Part shown: piece after piece, positions 1 through 4,261 of the stretch
How the letters are laid out: the number at the start of each line of letters is the position of its first letter
How positions within the stretch are numbered: position 1 is the stretch's first letter
Origin: Candidatus Falkowiibacteriota bacterium
Lineage (GTDB): Archaea > Iainarchaeota > Iainarchaeia > Iainarchaeales > GCA-2688035
DNA: 7,250 bases
NCBI GenBank assembly: GCA_017610485.1
Contig: JAFCBY010000056.1
Coordinates: 1-7,250 of the forward strand
Reading direction: 5' to 3'
Program-made: the position numbers and the translations under genes
Notes under the pieces: model-generated
Seen by the model: the letters and a program-made list of their open reading frames with translations, nothing else
What the model was told of the DNA's origin: nothing
Database searches by the model: none

Positions 1-200
1 AAGTAGAATTAATGAAATTAACAGGAAGGCAAATTTTTGTATCACTCCCAATCCCCCACATCTCCTTTGCCAAAAGCAAAAGATGTTATGTATATGTTAT
101 ATAATGGCATATGAGCTTTTGCTCCTACTATCTCTTGGGTGGTTGTGTTTAAAAACGTTTTTCTATCTTTTAGACATAACAGTGCTTCTCCAGTGGTTTG
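1..200. other. AT-rich intergenic leader; no convincing gene
   Basis: This stretch upstream of the COG2426 gene has no ORF I can defend. The + strand offers a 30-codon ORF from the ATG at 12, and the minus strand an ORF ending at 42 whose 5' part is antisense to the membrane gene. It contains an AT-rich block around 84-112 including TTATATAA, a short hairpin GAGC-TTTT-GCTC at 113-124, and a perfect 12-base palindrome AAAAACGTTTTT at 151-162 next to a TTTAAAA box. It is best read as the promoter/leader region of the following gene, possibly holding the 3' end of a neighbour. Confidence 0.5.
148..156 (+). promoter_or_regulatory. Possible TATA box for the COG2426 gene
   Basis: TTTAAAAAC resembles an archaeal box A. 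A start about 26 bases downstream would fall near 178, giving a leader of roughly 20 bases before the ATG at 201. An alternative box, TTATATAA near 96-103, would give a longer leader. No good Shine-Dalgarno sequence precedes the ATG. The assignment rests on pattern and spacing only. Confidence 0.3.
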
Positions 201-704
201 ATGGATATACATAATCTTGTTTACCTTGTTTTGCTGACTTTCCTGCCTGGTCTTGAGCTCAGGCTCAGCATCCCTGTCGGCGTCTGGAGCAGGCCCATTG
301 CCCTGCCTTTTGTTGGCACTGTCAACGGCCTTGGCCTGCCATTGCTTGAGGTTCTGATAGTAGTCATAATTGCCAACCTTGTTTTGGGCATTTTCCTCTT
401 TTTTGCTCTTGATTTCCTCGTCAGGCTCTTTACCAGAGTCCAATTTATTAAAGAGATATATAATAGGCTTGTGGCCAGAACCCAGAAACGGGTTGAGCCC
501 TATGTCGAAAAGTATGGAACCATAGGCCTTGCCTTGTTCATCGCAATTCCCCTGCCCGGTTCTGGAGTCTGGACAGGCGCTCTGGCAGCCTATCTCCTTG
601 GAATGCGCTTTAGGAAGTTCCTTGTTGCAGAGATAATAGGCGTGCTGATTGCTGGCGCAATAGTTTCAGCTGTTTCCGTTGGCCTGCTCGGCGGGCTTGG
701 CTAG
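201..704 (+). CDS. COG2426 / small multidrug export family membrane protein
   Basis: A 167-residue integral membrane protein of the Sm_multidrug_ex family (COG2426), whose transport role is a family label and not well proven. Near the N-terminus is the block PGLELRLSIPVG (residues about 17-28), matching the family's 'E-L-R-x-x-I-P-x-G' segment. A long helix (about 48-72) is followed by a basic cytosolic stretch with KRVEPYVEKYGTIGLALF, then the hallmark AIPLPGSGVWTGALAAYLLG and two more hydrophobic helices to the C-terminus. The length is normal for the family. Start: the ATG at 201 is preferred over an in-frame TTG at 198; an upstream in-frame stop at 177 excludes longer versions. It converges on the MTA phosphorylase gene with only two bases between stop codons, so the two transcripts may overlap at their 3' ends. 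Family membership is confident; the substrate is unknown. Confidence 0.88.
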   Translation: MDIHNLVYLVLLTFLPGLELRLSIPVGVWSRPIALPFVGTVNGLGLPLLEVLIVVIIANLVLGIFLFFALDFLVRLFTRVQFIKEIYNRLVARTQKRVEPYVEKYGTIGLALFIAIPLPGSGVWTGALAAYLLGMRFRKFLVAEIIGVLIAGAIVSAVSVGLLGGLG

Positions 705-706
705 AA

Positions 707-1498
707 TTAGTCTTCTTTTGCCCTAATTATCGCGGTGTCAATGTGCTTTTGGCACTCGCATTCCCCAAGTTCGAGCTTTGGAATTGTTTCAAGCAGCAGT
801 TTTTTCACGTTCTCCACATTCTTCTTGAATACTTCAAGAACGCTGCCAATATCGACCCTGTCCTCCAGTTTCCAACAATCATAATCCGTCGCGAGAGCAA
901 TTGGCTGGTAGCACATGCCTGCCTCGCGGGCCAGAACAGATTCCGGTACTGTGCTCATGTTGACTACGTCTCCCCCGATGGTCCTGAACATGTTTGATTC
1001 AGCCCTTGTGCTGAACCTTGGTCCCTCAATGGTTACAATCGTGCCCTTCTCATGGTGCTTCAGGCCCAGGTTCTTTGCGGTCTCAACTAATTTGCCCCTG
1101 GTCTTTTCGCAGAATGGGTCTGCCATCGGAATGTGGCACACTTCTTCCTTGTCAAAGAAGGTGCTTGACCTCTTGCTTGTCCGGTCAATGAACTGGTCTG
1201 CAAAAACCATCTCTCCAGGGATAATCTCTTCTCTCAGGCTTCCGCATGCGGTGGTTGCAAGCACTTTTTTGACGCCGAGCTCTTTGAGCGCCCAGATGTT
1301 TGCTCTGTTGTTGACGTTTGTCGGCATTATGTCGTGCTTTCTCCCATGCCTTGACAGGATCGCAATTTTCTTTCCCACAATCTCGCCAACAACAATGGGT
1401 GAGCTCGGCTTGCCAAACTTTGTCTCGAGACTTTTTTCCTCTGCTCCCTTGAGGAACTTTGGGTCTTCAAGGCCGGAGCCGCCAATAATTCCAATCAT
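707..1498 (-). CDS. mtnP: S-methyl-5'-thioadenosine phosphorylase
   Basis: A cytosolic PNP/MTAP-family phosphorylase of 263 residues, full length. It splits methylthioadenosine, the by-product of polyamine synthesis and other SAM reactions, with phosphate into adenine and methylthioribose-1-phosphate. Visible motifs are the N-terminal phosphate loop GGSGLEDP (Ser8), SRHGRKH (Arg50, His51), TTACGSLREE (about 82-91), IEGPRFSTRAE (about 157-167), and NMSTVPE at 180-186, where the Met contacts ribose in the family. TDYDCW at 204-209 carries Asp205 and Asp207, which in human MTAP select adenine over 6-oxopurines. MTA phosphorylase is therefore favoured over a guanosine/inosine or methylthioinosine enzyme, though the last has similar sequences. 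The ATG at 1498 lies one base after the PIN gene stop. GGAG of AGGAGAT, inside the PIN gene's last codons, sits 6 bases upstream, indicating translational coupling. Its product adenine is the substrate of the APRT encoded upstream. Confidence 0.95.
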   Translation of the reverse strand: MIGIIGGSGLEDPKFLKGAEEKSLETKFGKPSSPIVVGEIVGKKIAILSRHGRKHDIMPTNVNNRANIWALKELGVKKVLATTACGSLREEIIPGEMVFADQFIDRTSKRSSTFFDKEEVCHIPMADPFCEKTRGKLVETAKNLGLKHHEKGTIVTIEGPRFSTRAESNMFRTIGGDVVNMSTVPESVLAREAGMCYQPIALATDYDCWKLEDRVDIGSVLEVFKKNVENVKKLLLETIPKLELGECECQKHIDTAIIRAKED

Positions 1499-1499
1499 T

Positions 1500-1889
1500 T
1501 TAATCTCCTATAAAGATTGTGTTCTTCATTTTTTTAAAGTGCTGGTCCCCGCTAAGTATTTTTGCTTTTTCTTTTTCTCCTTGCACCAAGATGAATGCGT
1601 CTGCTAGCCCAAAATTTTTCACTTTTTTCCTAATAACTGCGTGTTTTTTTCCTGCTTCTCTTGCTACATCTTCGTCTATTTTTAAAACGCGGGATAGTGA
1701 CTGTATGGCTTCAACATATTGATCACTGTCTTTTCCTGCCCTCTCGCTTTTGCTTACAATTTCCGAGATTGTTAAGGCTGAGCAAAACAGGTCCTTGTTT
1801 TCATTCTCTATTATTTTTTTTACCAAAAGGCCTTTCTTGCTTCCTTCGAAGTATTCAATCCAAGCATAGCTGTCGACTATTACCTTCAT
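1500..1889 (-). CDS. PIN-domain ribonuclease, VapC-like toxin
   Basis: A 129-residue PIN-domain protein of ordinary VapC length. The four acidic metal-binding positions are present: Asp6 in VIVDSYAWIEYF, Glu43 in LTISEIV, Asp97 in GLADAFIL and Asp115 in LSGDQHF, so it should be an active Mg/Mn-dependent RNase. By family knowledge, VapC proteins cut RNAs such as tRNA or rRNA and are held inactive by a cognate antitoxin. Its ATG at 1889 follows the AbrB-type antitoxin stop by 12 bases, the usual antitoxin-first order. GGGG about 11 bases before the ATG is at best a weak ribosome binding site, fitting lower toxin translation. Its 3' end carries the ribosome binding site of the downstream mtnP, which is unusual for a self-contained toxin-antitoxin cassette. 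Toxicity and RNA target are inference. Confidence 0.9.
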   Translation of the reverse strand: MKVIVDSYAWIEYFEGSKKGLLVKKIIENENKDLFCSALTISEIVSKSERAGKDSDQYVEAIQSLSRVLKIDEDVAREAGKKHAVIRKKVKNFGLADAFILVQGEKEKAKILSGDQHFKKMKNTIFIGD

Positions 1890-1901
1890 TGATGTTTGCC
1901 C

Positions 1902-2096
1902 CTATTCGATGTTAAGCTCGTCTTTTTCAGTAAATGACCCAATCCCCTTGAGCTTTCCAAAAAAACTTTTTTTGACCTTCTTTATATCAAGCTTTACAAA
2001 TTCGTTCCCTCTTATGCCTTCTTTTTCCACAACTGGTTTTGGAATGGTTGCAACAACCGAACCACCAATTTTTCTTGTCTTGACCAAAACTTCCAT
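1902..2096 (-). CDS. AbrB/MazE-type (SpoVT-AbrB) antitoxin, VapB-like
   Basis: A 64-residue protein. The N-terminal half (VKTRKIGGSVVATIPKPVVE, residues 4-23, then GIRGNEFVKLDI) is a swapped-hairpin AbrB DNA-binding domain. The C-terminal tail FFGKLKGIGSFTEKDEL is of a kind seen on archaeal AbrB proteins paired with PIN proteins; by analogy it would occupy the partner's active site. I chose the ATG at 2096 over a longer reading frame from 2201. The ATG is preceded by AGGTG with 5-base spacing and by a TATA box about 27 bases before the presumed start, and the extra upstream residues are APRT coding sequence read in another frame. The PIN gene follows 12 bases downstream. Such antitoxins normally repress their own promoter, here the AT-rich stretch at 2097-2140. 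Partner assignment is by adjacency. Confidence 0.88.
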   Translation of the reverse strand: MEVLVKTRKIGGSVVATIPKPVVEKEGIRGNEFVKLDIKKVKKSFFGKLKGIGSFTEKDELNIE

Positions 2097-2100
2097 AACA

Positions 2101-2106
2101 TCACCT
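2101..2106 (-). promoter_or_regulatory. Ribosome binding site deciding the antitoxin start
   Basis: On the minus strand AGGTGA lies about 4-5 bases before the ATG at 2096. It supports the 64-residue antitoxin rather than the longer in-frame ORF. Confidence 0.55.
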
Positions 2107-2128
2107 ATAATAAAATTATACTCGAAGT

Positions 2129-2138
2129 TATATTTAAA
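2129..2138 (-). promoter_or_regulatory. TATA box of the AbrB-PIN(-mtnP) unit, overlapping the APRT stop codon
   Basis: On the minus strand TTTAAATATA, preceded by purine-rich GAAGA suitable as a BRE, overlaps the APRT stop codon (2136-2134). A start about 27 bases downstream falls near 2106, just before the AGGTGA ribosome binding site, giving a leader of about 10 bases. The antitoxin, PIN and mtnP genes can therefore be transcribed apart from apt. Confidence 0.5.
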
Positions 2139-2691
2139 TCTTCTCTTTCCCTCTTTCTTCCACTTCCTCGCTGTCGTACTTGAGCAAAGAGAAAGTATCA
2201 TAGCCCTTAAGCTTTTCTATTCCCTTTAAGAAAGTCAACTCAACAAGAAAACCCATTCCGTTAACCTTACCCCCAAGCCTCTCAACCAGCTCAATTGCGG
2301 CCTTAGCGGTCCCCGCAGTTGCAAGGAGATCGTCAGCAATCAAAACGCTTTCGCCTTTCTCAATCGCGTCCTCGTGTATCTCAAAACTGTCCTTGCCGTA
2401 CTCTTTCTCGAATTCCTGGCTGATTGTCTTCCAGGGAAGCTTGCCCGGCTTCCTAAGCGGCACGAAGCCGGCATGGAACTCGTAGGCAAGGATTGCGCCA
2501 AGAATGAAACCGCGTGACTCCATGCTCACGACCTTGTCAAAGTGCACATCCTTTTTCATGAAATGCTCCACCAGCTCATCAATCGCCTGCCTGAAGGCAG
2601 CCGCATCCTGGAACAGGGTCATGACATCGTAGAACAAAATGCCTTCCTTTGGAAAGTGCGGAATTGTCCTAACCTTTTTTGATAAATCCAT
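2134..2691 (-). CDS. apt: Adenine phosphoribosyltransferase
   Basis: A cytosolic type I phosphoribosyltransferase of 185 residues, slightly long for APRT. It condenses adenine with PRPP to give AMP and pyrophosphate. Evidence in order: the N-terminal IPHFPKEGILFYDVMTLFQD (residues 10-29) is the APRT-specific 'I-P-D-F-P-x-x-G-I-x-F-x-D-x-x-x-L' segment, with His in place of the usual Asp; SMESRGFILGA (about 56-66) is the pyrophosphate-side loop; VPLRKPGKLPW (77-87) is the family's 'RKPGKLP' block; and VLIADDLLATAGTA (116-129) is the PRPP-binding loop with the acidic pair Asp120-Asp121. The last dozen residues are charged and beyond the fold. The ATG at 2691 has no clear Shine-Dalgarno site but lies about 10 bases after a predicted start from the TTTAAATT box at 2723-2730. 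With mtnP downstream, it completes adenine recovery from methylthioadenosine. Confidence 0.95.
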   Translation of the reverse strand: MDLSKKVRTIPHFPKEGILFYDVMTLFQDAAAFRQAIDELVEHFMKKDVHFDKVVSMESRGFILGAILAYEFHAGFVPLRKPGKLPWKTISQEFEKEYGKDSFEIHEDAIEKGESVLIADDLLATAGTAKAAIELVERLGGKVNGMGFLVELTFLKGIEKLKGYDTFSLLKYDSEEVEERGKEKI

Positions 2692-2722
2692 TCAAACCAC
2701 AATTAATTTCTTCGGAAAAAGG

Positions 2723-2730
2723 AATTTAAA
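2723..2730 (-). promoter_or_regulatory. TATA box for apt
   Basis: TTTAAATT on the minus strand lies between the sugar-transferase-like gene and apt. Its centre is about 36 bases from the apt ATG, so a start 26-27 bases downstream leaves a leader of about 10 bases. This suggests apt is not simply read through from the sugar genes. Confidence 0.45.
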
Positions 2731-2740
2731 GGCTTGTGCA

Positions 2741-2748
2741 AAGAAAAA
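2741..2748 (-). terminator. Oligo-T terminator after the sugar-transferase-like gene
   Basis: Directly after the TAG stop (2751-2749) the minus strand reads TTTTTCTTT. Archaeal RNA polymerase commonly stops at such U-rich tracts. Together with the apt TATA box that follows, it suggests a transcription-unit boundary here. No hairpin is evident. Confidence 0.35.
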
Positions 2749-3426
2749 CTATTCCTTTCTCATTCCAGATGTCGGAATTTCCCTGCCCTTGGATCCCGCA
2801 AGGGCTTTTTTCCCAAAAACAAGGTATGCCTTTGCCTTGTTCTTTTTCCACATTTCGTAGAATTCTTTTGCAACTTTGGCATATTCTTTCATTGTAGGAT
2901 TCTTGCTTTTGCAAACGTAAACCAACCCAAGCAAGCCTGGTCCAACTTCATCATAAATTCTTTTCAGTTCGGGTGAAAGCAGTCGGTAATCCTGTTTTGG
3001 TAACGGCCTCATCCCGGCCAATTTAAGGTCTCCTTTGAGAACGCTAATGATTTGTGGCAGCTCATCAACATGATACAGTTTCCTCACAATTTTTCCAAAC
3101 CCGGTCTTGTGGTGCTCGTCTTTTCTTCTCCTGGATTTGAAGTCTTCATGTGCTTTGCCCTTCATTGACCTAATCTTTGTTACAACAATCGCAGTGCTTT
3201 TCTCCTTTATCTCCTTGGTTTCCAAGCCCCTTCCAATCTGAACCTTTTTGCCGTCTCCGAACGGAACCTTCTTGCCGACCCTGACCTGACTGTGAAAAAT
3301 CAGTCCGTCCTTGAAGGCTGGCTTTAGGCTTTCTTGCTTCGGCCCAATCACTTTTCTTATGCGGCGCCTTATTCTTCTCCTCAGCGGCGAATTAGACTTG
3401 ATTTTTTTCTTTGCAGCCATTCTCAT
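2749..3426 (-). CDS. Bacterial-type sugar transferase (phosphoglycosyl transferase) without its membrane segment
   Basis: A 225-residue protein whose C-terminal two thirds match the bacterial sugar transferase family (PF02397; PglC/WcaJ type), which moves a sugar-1-phosphate from a nucleotide sugar to a polyprenyl phosphate. In order: GLIFHSQVRVGKK (41-53), matching the family's 'GPvifrQ-RvGk'; a basic insert of roughly 25 residues; TKIRSMKG (83-90); Asp103-Glu104 in KDEHHKTGFGK, aligning with the catalytic Asp-Glu of PglC; DELPQIISVLKGDLKLAGMRP (starting at 121); and GPGLLGL (163-169). The 40 residues before GLIF are strongly basic (RRRIRRRIRKV) and contain no hydrophobic stretch, whereas the family has a membrane hairpin there. 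The start abuts the nucleotidyltransferase stop (TGA then ATG); the in-frame ATG at 3420, after AAGTGA, is an alternative. The family is fairly certain; reaction and acceptor are open. Confidence 0.8.
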   Translation of the reverse strand: MRMAAKKKIKSNSPLRRRIRRRIRKVIGPKQESLKPAFKDGLIFHSQVRVGKKVPFGDGKKVQIGRGLETKEIKEKSTAIVVTKIRSMKGKAHEDFKSRRRKDEHHKTGFGKIVRKLYHVDELPQIISVLKGDLKLAGMRPLPKQDYRLLSPELKRIYDEVGPGLLGLVYVCKSKNPTMKEYAKVAKEFYEMWKKNKAKAYLVFGKKALAGSKGREIPTSGMRKE

Positions 3427-4170
3427 TCACTTGGCTGGGGTAAACCCTTTCCATTCCTTGATTGCCTTCCCATACCTTTCAAGGGTGTCTGTTTGGAGAA
3501 ACTGCCTTGTGTCCATGTTGACACCGCAGAGCTTGCCTTCCTCTGCCAATACTGGGAAGACCTCTTTCTCAATGCTGAACTTTTTCCCTGTAGGAATGTA
3601 GTCAAAGACCTTTGGGTTCAGGATGTAGGCTCCTGCGTGAATCAGTTTAAAACCTTCGTCTTCGTCTGGAGGGTGCTCGCTGAACTCCGTGACCTTCTCG
3701 CCTTCAAACCTTACAAGGCCTCCTGCCTTGGTGTAGGCTACTGTTGTAAGGGCAATTGTTGCAATTGCATCATTCTTTTCGTGCACTTTTGCCATTGTGG
3801 CAAAGTCCAGGTCCTTTATCTCGTCTCCGTTCATTCCGATAAAGCTTGGCTCTTCCTTAAAGTGTTCTTCGGCAATTTTCAGGGCGCCTGCCGTGCCCAT
3901 ATAATCCTCTTCAACATTGTAGTGGAGTTCAACCCCGATCTTTTCACCGGAGCCAAACTTTTCCTGCACTTGCTCGTGCTTGTAGCCAACTGCGAGGGTT
4001 ACGTCCTCCACTCCAAACCTTTTGACAAGCTCTATGTTCCACTGCAGGCATGGCTTGCCCTGAACAGGGAGAACAAGCTTGCTCAGCTCCAAAGTAACCG
4101 GCCTGAGCCTTGTTCCAAGGCCTCCGGCCAAAATGAATGCTTTTTTTACTCCGATATTCAGTTCAACCAC
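3427..4170 (-). CDS. NDP-sugar nucleotidyltransferase (sugar-1-phosphate pyrophosphorylase family)
   Basis: A Rossmann-like GT-A nucleotidyltransferase (PF00483, GlmU/RmlA/GMPP group) of about 247 residues, making a nucleotide sugar from NTP and a sugar-1-phosphate. Numbered from the TTG at 4176: AFILAGGLGTRLRPVT (13-28) is the nucleotide-binding signature; Lys33 and LPVQGKP (36-42) form the second block, although the usual 'PKP' reads SKL; GTAGAL (94-99) and MNGDE (115-119, metal-binding Asp118) follow; AGAYILNP (181-188) and FSIEKEVFP (200-208) are typical of the mannose-1-phosphate guanylyltransferase-like branch. No C-terminal hexapeptide repeat domain is present. There is no ATG start: TTG at 4176 and GTG at 4170 are candidates, and I prefer GTG because the TATA box at 4196-4203 predicts transcription start near 4173, a leaderless message. 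The stop is followed at once by the sugar-transferase-like ATG, so the two are coupled. Sugar and base specificity cannot be read off. Confidence 0.88.
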   Translation of the reverse strand: MVELNIGVKKAFILAGGLGTRLRPVTLELSKLVLPVQGKPCLQWNIELVKRFGVEDVTLAVGYKHEQVQEKFGSGEKIGVELHYNVEEDYMGTAGALKIAEEHFKEEPSFIGMNGDEIKDLDFATMAKVHEKNDAIATIALTTVAYTKAGGLVRFEGEKVTEFSEHPPDEDEGFKLIHAGAYILNPKVFDYIPTGKKFSIEKEVFPVLAEEGKLCGVNMDTRQFLQTDTLERYGKAIKEWKGFTPAK

Positions 4171-4195
4171 CTGCAAGATATATTGTGGGGGCAGA

Positions 4196-4203
4196 ATTTA
4201 AAT
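4196..4203. promoter_or_regulatory. Palindromic TATA box in the divergent spacer
   Basis: ATTTAAAT reads the same on both strands. On the minus strand it follows purine-rich GAAAAG, a plausible BRE, and predicts a start near 4173 at the nucleotidyltransferase start codon. On the + strand it could give a start near 4226, leaving a leader of about 35 bases before the membrane gene. Orientation is therefore better supported for the minus strand. Confidence 0.5.
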
Positions 4204-4238
4204 CTTTTCAATTCAATGATTGTAACAATTTTAGAACG

Positions 4239-4246
4239 CTTAAAAG
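4239..4246 (+). promoter_or_regulatory. Possible TATA box for the large membrane protein gene
   Basis: CTTAAAAG lies about 27 bases before 4270. If used, the message would start after the first ATG (4262) and be leaderless or nearly so at the in-frame ATG at 4274, or start at the ATG at 4286. Weak match, so tentative. Confidence 0.3.
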
Positions 4247-4261
4247 CATTTTCCTGCAAAA

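Noticed and set aside
113..124. GAGC-TTTT-GCTC hairpin as a structured RNA or terminator
   Set aside because: The stem is only four base pairs with no conserved RNA context and no T-tract following.
42..443. Minus-strand ORF of 133 codons, with a shorter 56-codon version from an ATG at 212
   Set aside because: Most of it is antisense to the well-supported COG2426 gene, and its charged composition is what antisense to hydrophobic codons gives. The 3' part (42-212) could be a small protein, but it matches nothing I recognise and has only a weak AAGGT upstream.
915..1607. Plus-strand ORF of 230 codons
   Set aside because: It is antisense to mtnP, which has every family motif in place; the translated product shows no recognisable domain.
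1902..2201. Longer 99-residue version of the AbrB antitoxin
   Set aside because: The added N-terminus reads APRT coding sequence out of frame. The ATG at 2096 has its own ribosome binding site and TATA box and begins exactly at the AbrB fold.
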